Assembly: GCF_014252375.1 (NCBI RefSeq) | Contig: NZ_CP059221.1 | Span: 186,001-250,000 of the forward strand | Reading direction: 5' to 3' | DNA: 64,000 nt | From: Blattabacterium cuenoti | GTDB taxonomy: Bacteria; Bacteroidota; Bacteroidia; Flavobacteriales; Blattabacteriaceae | Shown: positions 45,757 through 54,824 of the stretch, one piece after another | Layout: the number at the start of each line of letters is the position of its first letter | Position numbering within the stretch: position 1 is the stretch's first letter | Made by a program: the position numbers and the translations under genes | The notes under the pieces: generated by a model | The model's input: the letters and a program-made list of their open reading frames with translations, nothing else | What the model was told of the DNA's origin: nothing | Database searches by the model: none

Positions 45757-46656
45757 ATGATTAGTAAAAAACAATACCATATACCAGTTTTATTAGAAGA
45801 AAGTATAAATAATCTTATTACAGATAAAAATGGAATTTATGTAGACGCTACTTATGGATTAGGAGGACATTCGTATTCAATTTTAAAAAAATTAGAAAAA
45901 AAATCTATATTAATAGCAATTGATCAAGATAAAGATTCTATAAAAAAAAATTTTATTATAGATAAACGTTTTTATCTATTTCACAATAATTTTATTAATA
46001 TAAAAGATATTTTAAATTTATTTTCTTTGAAAAAAATATCTGGGATGATAGTTGATCTTGGACTGTCTTCTTTTCAAATAGAAAATTTATCAAAAGGTTT
46101 TTCTATTAAAGAAAACTGTATATTAGATATGAGAATGAATCAAGAATCCAATAGTTTTAATGCAAAAAATGTTATTAATGAATATTCAGAGGAAAAATTA
46201 TGTTCTATTTTAAAAGAATATGGAGATTTTAAAAACGCGAAAAAAATTGTAAAAAAAATATTGGATAAACGTATAACTAAAGAAATTAACACCAGTTATG
46301 ATTTAAAAAATATTTTTCTAATAAAAGGATCTTTTAAAAAAAGAAAAAGATTTTTTTCAAGATTGTTTCAATCCATACGAATAGAGGTTAATAATGAAAT
46401 TTCTATGTTAAAAAAATTATTATATATTTCACATGAATTAATTTTATCAGGAGGTAGATTAGTTATAATTTCATATCATTCTATTGAAGATAGAATAGTA
46501 AAAAATTTTTTAAAAAAAGGTATTTTTTTAAGAAAAAAAATTAACTATAAACCATTTAAAATAATAAATAAAAAAGTAATAAAACCTACAGTTAATGAAT
46601 TAAAAAGTAATTCTAGATCTAGAAGTGCAAAATTAAGAGTTGCAGAAAGATTATGA
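45757..46656 (+). CDS. rsmH: 16S rRNA (cytosine1402-N4)-methyltransferase
   Basis: RsmH (MraW) methylates C1402 in the ribosomal P site. The 299-residue protein starts HIPVLLEESIN, with SAM motif DATYGLGGHSYSIL near residue 29, LGLSSFQIE near 102, IEVNNE near 208, ISYHSIEDRIVKNF near 235 and a C-terminal SRSRSAKLRVAERL. It heads the division and cell-wall cluster, as in most bacteria. mraZ is absent upstream. It overlaps ftsL by 4 nt. Confidence 0.95.
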   Translation: MISKKQYHIPVLLEESINNLITDKNGIYVDATYGLGGHSYSILKKLEKKSILIAIDQDKDSIKKNFIIDKRFYLFHNNFINIKDILNLFSLKKISGMIVDLGLSSFQIENLSKGFSIKENCILDMRMNQESNSFNAKNVINEYSEEKLCSILKEYGDFKNAKKIVKKILDKRITKEINTSYDLKNIFLIKGSFKKRKRFFSRLFQSIRIEVNNEISMLKKLLYISHELILSGGRLVIISYHSIEDRIVKNFLKKGIFLRKKINYKPFKIINKKVIKPTVNELKSNSRSRSAKLRVAERL

Positions 46657-46898
46657 TTTTTTTTATAAAAAAAACTGTAAAAAAATATATTTTATATATT
46701 TTAAAAGGTACATTCTTGGTTGAAAAAGATTCGTATCATATTTGGAATTTAATAATATTTTTTGTTATTATATCTTTAATTATTATTACTAGTTCACATA
46801 TAATGGATCATAATATAAAAATAATTTCAAAATTATATAAAGAAATTAAAAAATTAGAATTTTATGAAAAAAATAATTTATTAATTTGTTTCATATGA
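46653..46898 (+). CDS. ftsL: FtsL-like cell division protein, shortened at the C-terminus
   Basis: Position between rsmH and the ftsI remnant, and one membrane helix (about 32-52, NLIIFFVIISLIIITSSH), identify this as FtsL-like. The 81-residue product has a cytoplasmic segment, the helix, then only about 28 residues of the periplasmic coiled coil (KIISKLYKEIKKLEFYEKNN). Flavobacterial homologues run to about 105-110 residues by my recollection. The last residues LLICFI are hydrophobic and unlike a coiled coil. It overlaps its neighbours by 4 nt on each side. Confidence 0.7.
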   Translation: MIFFIKKTVKKYILYILKGTFLVEKDSYHIWNLIIFFVIISLIIITSSHIMDHNIKIISKLYKEIKKLEFYEKNNLLICFI

Positions 46899-47071
46899 AA
46901 GAAAGATATTTATTATTATATAAATCTTACTTAATTAGTTTATTATTTGTATTTATTTATATATTAATTATTTATAATATAATTAATATTCAAAATAATT
47001 CAGAAAAATATAAAAAACATGTTATAAAAAGAATAAATGATTTTAAATCATTTCGTTCTTCCTTAAAATAA
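46895..47071 (+). pseudogene. ftsI: FtsI (division transpeptidase, PBP3-type) reduced to its N-terminal anchor
   Basis: This 58-residue ORF lies where flavobacteria carry ftsI, between ftsL and murE. It contains a start like that of FtsI: MKERYLLLYKSYLISLLF, one membrane helix (about 14-34), then INIQNNSEKYKKH, equivalent to the VxIQ..x.KY segment at the base of the anchor. It then stops at TAA. The PBP dimerisation and transpeptidase domains (about 600 residues) are absent, and murE begins 7 nt later. No SxxK, SxN or KTG motif occurs here. Overlap with ftsL is ATGA. Confidence 0.72.
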
Positions 47072-47078
47072 TTATAAT

Positions 47079-48569
47079 ATGAAAAAAATATTAAAATCTG
47101 TTTTAAAAGGGGTAAATATATTAAAAATAATAGGTGATACTGAATATAGTTATGGTAAATTAATAAATGGAATATATATAAATTCTAAAAACGTAAAATA
47201 TAATACCATATTTGTTGCAAATAAAGGAATCAATACAAATGGTAACTTTTTCATAGAAGAAGCTATTTGTAATGGTGCTAATGTTATTATTTGTGAAAAA
47301 CCACCAGTTTTTATACATAAAAACATAACGTATATAATTGTTAATGATTCTACAGAAGCTTTAGGAATTATATCGTCTAATTACTATAATAATCCAACAA
47401 ATAAAATAAATTTAATAGGTATTACTGGAACAAATGGAAAAACTACTGTGGCAGTTATATTACATAAATTATTTTCTTTTTTAGGAGAAAAAAATGTACT
47501 TATATCTACTATAGGTATTAGAATATTGTCTAATGAATATTCTACTGAATATACAACTCCTAATATTATTGATATTAATAAATATTTATATTTATCAATT
47601 AAAAAAGGATGTAAATACGCATTTATGGAAGTAAGTTCACATGGAATTCATCAAAAAAGAATTTTTGGATTATTTTTTAAAGGTGCAGTTTTTACAAATA
47701 TAACTCATGATCATTTAGATTATCATAAATCATTTAATAATTATTTGTCAATAAAAAAAAATTTTTTTAATAAATTATCAAAAAAATCTTTTTCAATAAT
47801 TAATATTGATGATAAAAACTATTCAAAAATAATAAAAGACAGTATTAATAAAATTTATTTTTATGGAATTAAAAATAAAAATTCAGATTTTAAACTAAAA
47901 ATATTAAATAAATCTTTTGATGGAACTAAGATTATTATTGATAATAATAAAATAAATATTAATTTGATTGGTACATTCAATGCGTATAATATTTTAGCAA
48001 GTTATGCAACTTCAGTTTTATTAGGAATAGATAAAAAAATTATTTTAAAAAACTTAAGTTTATTAAATCCTATAGTTGGAAGATTTGATCAGTATATATC
48101 TAAATGTGGAAAACGTATAATAATTGATTATGCACATAATCCAAATGGATTGAAAAATATCATAGATTCTGTAAGAGAAATAATAAAAAATATTAATACT
48201 AATTTAATATGCGTAATAGGATGTGGAGGTAATAGAGATGTTACAAAACGATCTAAAATGGGGAAAATTATATATGAAAAATGTGATATATCTATTTTTA
48301 CATCAGATAATCCAAGAATAGAAAATCCATCAAATATAATAATGGATATGAAAAAACTTATTTCTAATAAACATAAAAAATCTTCTATTATTACTATTAT
48401 TAATAGAAAAAAAGCAATTAATAACGCAATTAAATTATCAAATAAAGGAGATATTATTTTAATAATGGGAAAAGGACATGAGAATTATCAAGAAATAAAA
48501 GGAATACGTTATCCATTTAATGATATGGATATTGTAAAAAATTTTTTTAGAAAGAAAAATGATTATTAA
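47079..48569 (+). CDS. murE: UDP-N-acetylmuramoyl-L-alanyl-D-glutamate--2,6-diaminopimelate ligase
   Basis: MurE adds the third stem-peptide residue. The 496-residue Mur ligase has the ATP loop GITGTNGKTTVAVIL near residue 112, EVSSHGIHQKRI near 180, the DHLDYH segment and VIDYAHNP near 345. SDNPRIENP near 410 is the DNPR motif typical of meso-DAP-adding enzymes. dapF at 41283-42074 supplies that substrate. Its end overlaps mraY by 11 nt. Confidence 0.95.
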   Translation: MKKILKSVLKGVNILKIIGDTEYSYGKLINGIYINSKNVKYNTIFVANKGINTNGNFFIEEAICNGANVIICEKPPVFIHKNITYIIVNDSTEALGIISSNYYNNPTNKINLIGITGTNGKTTVAVILHKLFSFLGEKNVLISTIGIRILSNEYSTEYTTPNIIDINKYLYLSIKKGCKYAFMEVSSHGIHQKRIFGLFFKGAVFTNITHDHLDYHKSFNNYLSIKKNFFNKLSKKSFSIINIDDKNYSKIIKDSINKIYFYGIKNKNSDFKLKILNKSFDGTKIIIDNNKININLIGTFNAYNILASYATSVLLGIDKKIILKNLSLLNPIVGRFDQYISKCGKRIIIDYAHNPNGLKNIIDSVREIIKNINTNLICVIGCGGNRDVTKRSKMGKIIYEKCDISIFTSDNPRIENPSNIIMDMKKLISNKHKKSSIITIINRKKAINNAIKLSNKGDIILIMGKGHENYQEIKGIRYPFNDMDIVKNFFRKKNDY

Positions 48570-49689
48570 TAATATTTTTTTTAGATCTTTGATATCTGTT
48601 ATTACATCTTTTTTTTTATCATATTATTTATATAAACGTATTATAATTTGGAATAAAAAAAATAATTATATAACAGAGAGTATACGAAATTTAGGTATTA
48701 AGGGAGAAAAAAAAAAGGTAGGAATACCTACAATGGGTGGATTAGTTTTAATATTTTCTACACTAATTTCTACATTGTTATATTCTTCTATTAATAATAT
48801 TTATGTTATAATATTAATTATAACAACAATATTAATGGGAATTCTTGGATTTATAGATGATTTTATTAAAATAAGGTATAATAAAAGTGGACTTAGTATT
48901 TTAAAAAAAATATTGGGACAAATAGTTATTAGTACTTTTATTGGATTAATTATATGTTTTAATAATTTTGATTCTTCATACAAAAAACATAATAAATATG
49001 AATTTAATACTACAATACCAAAATTTTTAGAATTTTTTTTAAAAAAAGAAAATAAAAATGAATTCAGTTATTCAGAATTTATTAGTAAAAAATTTTATAA
49101 ATATACATGGATAATTTTTTTATTAATTGCTGTATTAATAATAATTTTTATATCTAATGGATCTAATATAACAGATGGAATAGATGGATTAACTGCTGGA
49201 ACTTCATTAATAATATTTTTTACATTAATTTTGTTTTCTATTATATCAAGTAATAAAAATTACTCTTATAATTTAAATTGTATGTATATTCCACATATAG
49301 AAGAAACAATTATATTTTCTATTTCTATGATTGGATCTTTAATAGGATTTTTATGGTATAATTCTTATCCAGCACAAATTTTTATGGGAGATACTGGAAG
49401 TCTTACTATAGGTGCTAATATTTCGGTTCTATTAATTATCAATAAAATTGAATTTATATTCCCAATTATATGTGGTATTTTTTTTATTGAAAATATGTCT
49501 GTAATAATACAAATTTTATATTTTAAATATACTAAAATAAGATATAATGTTAAAAAAAAAATATTTTTAATATCTCCAATACATCATCATTTTCAAAAAT
49601 TAGGTTGTCATGAAAATAAAATATGTATACGTTTTATTATTGTACAGATAATTTTATCTATTATATCATTTATTTTAATTTTAAAATGA
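48559..49689 (+). CDS. mraY: Phospho-N-acetylmuramoyl-pentapeptide-transferase
   Basis: MraY transfers phospho-MurNAc-pentapeptide to undecaprenyl phosphate, forming lipid I. The 376-residue membrane protein has about ten helices and the family motifs GIPTMGG near residue 56, IDDFIKIR near 97, NITDGIDGLTAGTS near 205, FMGDTGSL near 275 and SPIHHHFQKLG near 340. murF, which makes its substrate, is not in the cluster. It overlaps murD (ATGA). Confidence 0.95.
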   Translation: MIINNIFFRSLISVITSFFLSYYLYKRIIIWNKKNNYITESIRNLGIKGEKKKVGIPTMGGLVLIFSTLISTLLYSSINNIYVIILIITTILMGILGFIDDFIKIRYNKSGLSILKKILGQIVISTFIGLIICFNNFDSSYKKHNKYEFNTTIPKFLEFFLKKENKNEFSYSEFISKKFYKYTWIIFLLIAVLIIIFISNGSNITDGIDGLTAGTSLIIFFTLILFSIISSNKNYSYNLNCMYIPHIEETIIFSISMIGSLIGFLWYNSYPAQIFMGDTGSLTIGANISVLLIINKIEFIFPIICGIFFIENMSVIIQILYFKYTKIRYNVKKKIFLISPIHHHFQKLGCHENKICIRFIIVQIILSIISFILILK

Positions 49690-51068
49690 AAAAATATACA
49701 ATAATATTAGGTGGTGGAGAAAGTGGAGTAGGAGCGGCTTTATTAGCTAAAAAAAATAATTTAAAAATATTTGTATCAGATTATGGAACCATAAATAATA
49801 AATATAGGAAGATATTAATAGATAATGATATTCCATTTGAAGAAAATGGACATTCAGAAAATTTTATTTTAAATAAATCTATTCAAATTATTAAAAGTCC
49901 TGGTATTTATAGAAATAATGATTTTATTAAAAAAATTTATTCAATGAATATACCAATATTGTCTGAATTAGATTTTGGTATGAAATATATAAAAAATTAT
50001 AATTACTTAATAAGTATTACTGGAAGTAATGGTAAAACTACAACTAGTTATACTATATATAATATTCTTAATAAGAATAAATTTAACGTAGGATTAGCTG
50101 GAAATATAGGATTTAGTTTTTCTAGAAGAATTATAGAGAAAAAAGATATTTACGTATTGGAAATTAGTAGCTTTCAATTAGATGATTCTTATAACTTCCA
50201 TACAAATATAGCGGTATTATTAAATATCACAAATGATCATTTAGACAGATATGAAAATAATATAGAAAGATATATTTCATCTAAATTTAGATTAATTAAC
50301 AATCAAACAATAAGAGATATTTTTATTTATAATTATGATGATCCTATGATTAGAATAGGATTAGATAAATTTAAAATACAATCTAATTGTATTCCTTTTT
50401 CTGCAAAAAAAAAATTAAAATTTGGATTTTACTTAGAAAATAATATTCTATTTTATAGAAAAAAGAATAAAATTAATAAGATATTTGATATTAATTTTAT
50501 ACATGGATTATATAATATATATAATATTATTTCTATAGTAATTATAGCAAAATTATTAAATATTAATAATAATATATTAAATTTAGTGTTGAAAAACGTT
50601 CCAACTTTAAAACATAGATTGGAAAAAATTAATTATATAATAAATGGAGTAAATTTTATTAACGATTCAAAAGCAACAAATGTTGATTCTGCACTTTTTG
50701 CATTAAAAAAAATAAAAAGTCCTATTATTTGGATAGTAGGAGGTAAAGATAAGGGTAATAATTATGAAAAATTAATACCTATAGTTAAAAAAAAGGTAAA
50801 AGCTATAATATGTTTAGGTTTAGATAATATTAAAATTATAAATGTATTTAAAAATTTTGTTAATATTATATTAGATACAAAAAGCATGAAAAAAGCTGTA
50901 TATATGTCTTATTATATATCTAAACCTGGGGACAATATATTATTATCTCCTTCTTGTTCTAGTTTTGATCTTTTTGATAATTATATAAAAAGAGGAAACG
51001 AATTTAAAAAAGAAGTTAAAAATCTTTTTTACAATAAAAAAAATGAAAGTAATAAATATTTTTATTAG
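49686..51068 (+). CDS. murD: UDP-N-acetylmuramoylalanine--D-glutamate ligase
   Basis: MurD adds D-glutamate. I take the ATG at 49686 (MKKYTIILGGGESG), which overlaps the mraY stop as ATGA; an earlier in-frame start at 49623 is inside mraY. The 460-residue protein has the GGGESGVGAALLA Rossmann motif near residue 9, SITGSNGKTTTSYTI near 110, NDHLDRYEN near 178, LKHRLEKI near 300 and NDSKATN near 320. It overlaps ftsW by 26 nt. Confidence 0.94.
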   Translation: MKKYTIILGGGESGVGAALLAKKNNLKIFVSDYGTINNKYRKILIDNDIPFEENGHSENFILNKSIQIIKSPGIYRNNDFIKKIYSMNIPILSELDFGMKYIKNYNYLISITGSNGKTTTSYTIYNILNKNKFNVGLAGNIGFSFSRRIIEKKDIYVLEISSFQLDDSYNFHTNIAVLLNITNDHLDRYENNIERYISSKFRLINNQTIRDIFIYNYDDPMIRIGLDKFKIQSNCIPFSAKKKLKFGFYLENNILFYRKKNKINKIFDINFIHGLYNIYNIISIVIIAKLLNINNNILNLVLKNVPTLKHRLEKINYIINGVNFINDSKATNVDSALFALKKIKSPIIWIVGGKDKGNNYEKLIPIVKKKVKAIICLGLDNIKIINVFKNFVNIILDTKSMKKAVYMSYYISKPGDNILLSPSCSSFDLFDNYIKRGNEFKKEVKNLFYNKKNESNKYFY

Positions 51069-52197
51069 TAATTATTTAAAAGGAGACAAATATTTGTGGG
51101 CTTTCATCTCTTTATTAACTATATTTTCTTTTTTACCAGTTTATTCTGCAAGTAGTGGTTGGGCTATAAGGCATTATAATGGAGCTTTTACAATATTTTA
51201 TTGTCTATTAAAACATATACTATTCCTATTAGTAGGATATTGTATTATTTTTTTTACACAATTTATTAGTTATAAATACTTTTATAAAATATCTATATTA
51301 TTAATTTTTATATCATTTATTTTACTAGTTATAACAGTTCTTCAGGATAATAAATTAAATGGTGTTAATGCATCTAGATGGTTACATATACCAATTATTA
51401 GTATATCATTTCAAACTTCTAGTATAGGAAGTTTATCAGTATTTATTTATACTGCTAGATATTTGTCTAAATATAAAAAAATAAAATTTAATTTTATAAA
51501 TTTTTTTATAAAATTTTTATTTCCAGTATTTATAATAACTGGATTAATATTTCCTTCTAATGGATCTACTGCAGTTATTATTTTTATTTCTATTTTAATT
51601 ATAATTTTTATAAGTGGCCCTCCAATTTTAAATTTTATTACATTTTTTTTATTAGGAATATTTTTATCTACTACGTATATTTTTTTTGTTACAAAATATT
51701 TTAATAAAAACTCTGAAAATAGAGTACTTACTTGGAAAAATAGAATAGAAAAATTTTTAAAAAATGAAGATAGTTATCAAATGATACAATCTAAAACTGC
51801 AATTATTATTGGAAATAAATTTGGCCTAGGACCTGGAAAAAGTATAGTTAAAAATTTTCTTCCACTTTCTTATTCAGATTTTATATATGCTATAATTATA
51901 GAAGAATATGGATTATTTGGTGGAATAATTCTATTATTTATATACTTACTTATATTATTTAGAATTATTGTAATAGCAACTAAAGTACAAAATTATTTTT
52001 GTACACTATTAGTATTTTCTATTGGATTTCCTATTATTATACAATCACTTATTAACATGGGAATTACAGTAGGAATTTTTCCTATAACTGGACAAACGTT
52101 GCCGTTAATTAGTGCAGGAGGTTCTTCTATATGGATTACATTTTTTAGTTTTGGTATTATATTAAGCGTTAGTAAAACTATATATGAAAAATCTTAA
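51043..52197 (+). CDS. ftsW: SEDS-family peptidoglycan glycosyltransferase FtsW
   Basis: FtsW polymerises septal glycan and needs its partner transpeptidase FtsI for activity. The 384-residue membrane protein has about ten helices. The SEDS signature is present: LGPGKSIVKNFLPLSYSDFIYAII near 265-290 with the conserved Asp and EEYGLFGG. It ends ISAGGSSIW near 360. Its retention without an intact ftsI in the cluster is noteworthy. It overlaps murG by 14 nt. Confidence 0.93.
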   Translation: MKVINIFISNYLKGDKYLWAFISLLTIFSFLPVYSASSGWAIRHYNGAFTIFYCLLKHILFLLVGYCIIFFTQFISYKYFYKISILLIFISFILLVITVLQDNKLNGVNASRWLHIPIISISFQTSSIGSLSVFIYTARYLSKYKKIKFNFINFFIKFLFPVFIITGLIFPSNGSTAVIIFISILIIIFISGPPILNFITFFLLGIFLSTTYIFFVTKYFNKNSENRVLTWKNRIEKFLKNEDSYQMIQSKTAIIIGNKFGLGPGKSIVKNFLPLSYSDFIYAIIIEEYGLFGGIILLFIYLLILFRIIVIATKVQNYFCTLLVFSIGFPIIIQSLINMGITVGIFPITGQTLPLISAGGSSIWITFFSFGIILSVSKTIYEKS

Positions 52198-53302
52198 TAA
52201 AATAAATCCAAAAATTATTATTGGATGTGGAGGCACTGGTGGACATATTTATACAGGATTAGCTATTGCAAATGGGATAAAAAGTAAAATTCCAAAATCT
52301 AATATATTATTTATAGGATCTGAAAATAATATGGAAATGAAAGAAATTCCTAAATATGGATTTAAAATTAAAGGAATTAGTTTATCTGGCGGTAGGAATA
52401 AACTTGTTTCTATATATTCAGGATTTATTCTATTATACCAATTAATACATAGTTTTATTTCAATAAAAAAAGTTATTAAAGAATTTTCTCCAAATATAGT
52501 AATTGGAACAGGTGGTTACGTAAGTTTTCCTACTTTATGTGTAGCAAAAAATAATAACATTCCTATTCTTATTCAAGAACAAAATTCTATTCCAGGAATT
52601 ACTAATAGAATATTTTCTCGTTATGCAAAAAAAATATGTATTGCTTATGATAAATCAAAAAAATTTTTTCCTAAAAGAAAAACTATAGTAACAGGAAATC
52701 CAATTAGATCAGGTATTTTTAATTTACCTAGTAAAAAAATAGCATGTAAAAGATTAGGATTAAAAAAAGATAAACCAATTATTCTTTCTTTGGGAGGTAG
52801 CCATGGATCTAGCAATATAAATAATGTTTGGATAAATGGAGGATTAACTAAATTAATTCATTTGGATATTCAATTAATTTGGCAAATTGGTAATTATAAT
52901 ATTAATATAGAAAAAAATGGAATATTAAATCATCCTAACTTTATTATAAAAAAATTTATTGAAAATATATCTTATTGTTATTCTGCAGCAGATATTATTG
53001 TTTCTAGAGCTGGTGCATTAACAATATCAGAAATATGTGTAATAGGAAAACCTTATATACTTATTCCTCTTTCTAATTCTACAGACAACCATCAAAATGA
53101 GAATGCTAAAATATTAGAAAAAAAACAAGCTGCATTAATTGTTAATGATTCAGAAATAGAGTCTAAATTAATAGATTCAATTATTAAGCTTATGAATAAT
53201 ATTAATATGAAAAAAAAATTAATAAAAAATATGTTATCATTAAGTAAACCTTTCGCAACTAATGATATTATTAAAGAAATTTTACAAATTATATTATGTT
53301 AA
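52184..53302 (+). CDS. murG: UDP-N-acetylglucosamine--N-acetylmuramyl-(pentapeptide) pyrophosphoryl-undecaprenol GlcNAc transferase
   Basis: MurG adds GlcNAc to lipid I, giving lipid II. The 372-residue GT28 protein shows the first glycine loop GGTGGHIYTGLAIA near residue 15, GTGGYVSFPT near 108, IQEQNSIPG near 130, the second loop SLGGSHGSS near 200 and the donor-binding SRAGALTISE near 270. It overlaps murC by 7 nt. Confidence 0.95.
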   Translation: MKNLNKINPKIIIGCGGTGGHIYTGLAIANGIKSKIPKSNILFIGSENNMEMKEIPKYGFKIKGISLSGGRNKLVSIYSGFILLYQLIHSFISIKKVIKEFSPNIVIGTGGYVSFPTLCVAKNNNIPILIQEQNSIPGITNRIFSRYAKKICIAYDKSKKFFPKRKTIVTGNPIRSGIFNLPSKKIACKRLGLKKDKPIILSLGGSHGSSNINNVWINGGLTKLIHLDIQLIWQIGNYNINIEKNGILNHPNFIIKKFIENISYCYSAADIIVSRAGALTISEICVIGKPYILIPLSNSTDNHQNENAKILEKKQAALIVNDSEIESKLIDSIIKLMNNINMKKKLIKNMLSLSKPFATNDIIKEILQIILC

Positions 53303-54699
53303 ACAATATAAATTTTTTTTATTTTTTAGGAATAGGGGGAATAGGTATGAGTTCTTTGGCTAGATATTTTCATTATATGGGAAAAACTGTTCATGGTCAT
53401 GATAAAAATTATACTCCTTTAACAAAGAATTTAGAAAATGAAGGAATAACTATTAATTACAGTGAGAACGTTAAACTAATTCCATCTTGGATATATTCTA
53501 AACAGTGTTTAATAATTTATACTCCTGCTATACCAGATAATAATAAACAATGGATTTTTTTAAAAAAAAATGTTAAAAATATAAAAAAAAGATCTCAAGT
53601 ATTATCTTTAATTACAAAAAATAAGTTTTGTATAGCTATAGGTGGAACACATGGTAAAACTACTACATGTAGTTTATTATCACATATTTTATATAGTGAT
53701 GGAATAAAAATTACTTCTTTTTTAGGAGGAATATCTAAAAATTATAAGTCTAATTTTATTTCAAATGGAAAAGAACTATTCTTAGTAGAAGCCGATGAAT
53801 TTGATCGTTCTTTTTTATATTTATCTCCTAATATAGCTTGTATTACATCATTAGATCAAGATCATGTAGATATATATCCTAAAAAAGATATTTTAATAAA
53901 TGCTTATGTAAATTTTTCTAAAAAAGTAAAAAAACCATATAAAAAAATCTTTTTGTGTAAAGAAGATTCTTTTTTATATAAAAAATTTTTTTTAGAAAAA
54001 AATATTATTTATTATTCAACAATTTACAAAGAAGATTATTATTCTGATAATATAGTTATAAAAAATAATGTATGGTATTTTGATTTTCATACTCCTAAAG
54101 GAATTTGGAAATCTATAAAATCACCTATACCAGGAATTCATAATTTAAAAAACATAACTGCAGCTTTATCTATCGCTGATTATTTAAATATTAATCAATA
54201 TAAAATAAGAAAATATTTATATTTATTTAAAGGAATTGAAAGAAGATATTCCATTCATTATAACAAAAATGATAAGATATACATAGATGATTATGCTCAT
54301 CATCCAACAGAAATTAATGTTTTAATCAAAACTGTTAAACAATGTTTTCCTAAAAAAAAAATATTAGGTATTTTTCAGCCACATTTATTTAGTAGAACTA
54401 AATTTTTTGAAAATTCTTTTGCAAAAAGTTTAGAAAAATTAGATTTTCTAATATTATTAGATATTTATCCTGCTAGAGAATGTTATAAATTAGAATATAA
54501 TATAAATTCTAATATTTTATTACAAAAAGTAAATATTGAAAATAAATTAGTTTCTAATTTAGAAAATGTTATGTTTATAATAAAAGAAAAAAAATTTGAT
54601 TTTGACATTATAATTACAATAGGAGCAGGAAACATAGAAAATTTAGTTAATCCAATAAAAAAATGGTTGAAAAAAGAATATGGAGATAAAAATTATTAA
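53296..54699 (+). CDS. murC: UDP-N-acetylmuramate--L-alanine ligase
   Basis: MurC adds the first L-Ala of the stem peptide. The 467-residue protein has FLGIGGIGMSSLARY near residue 10, AIGGTHGKTTTCSLL near 115, VEADEFDRSFL near 165, the DQDHVDIYP segment and DDYAHHPTEI near 335. The ftsQ gene that normally follows is missing, and a 125-nt gap leads to ftsA. Confidence 0.95.
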   Translation: MLNNINFFYFLGIGGIGMSSLARYFHYMGKTVHGHDKNYTPLTKNLENEGITINYSENVKLIPSWIYSKQCLIIYTPAIPDNNKQWIFLKKNVKNIKKRSQVLSLITKNKFCIAIGGTHGKTTTCSLLSHILYSDGIKITSFLGGISKNYKSNFISNGKELFLVEADEFDRSFLYLSPNIACITSLDQDHVDIYPKKDILINAYVNFSKKVKKPYKKIFLCKEDSFLYKKFFLEKNIIYYSTIYKEDYYSDNIVIKNNVWYFDFHTPKGIWKSIKSPIPGIHNLKNITAALSIADYLNINQYKIRKYLYLFKGIERRYSIHYNKNDKIYIDDYAHHPTEINVLIKTVKQCFPKKKILGIFQPHLFSRTKFFENSFAKSLEKLDFLILLDIYPARECYKLEYNINSNILLQKVNIENKLVSNLENVMFIIKEKKFDFDIIITIGAGNIENLVNPIKKWLKKEYGDKNY

Positions 54700-54824
54700 T
54701 TATTTGTATTTATTATTAATTATTTGATATAAATATATTTTTCATATAATGTATAAATGATTTAATAAAATTATTTAATTTTATTTAAAATTTTTTAATG
54801 TTAGTAAAAAAATAATATAATTTT
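54700..54824. other. Gap in the position of ftsQ
   Basis: This 125-nt AT-only-looking stretch between murC and ftsA holds no ORF of note. It contains two copies of attaattatttg about 20 nt apart (near 54695 and 54715). ftsQ occupies this slot in related flavobacteria by established gene order, so this is probably the deletion scar. An ftsA promoter may lie here but I see no consensus TAnnTTTG. Confidence 0.6.
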
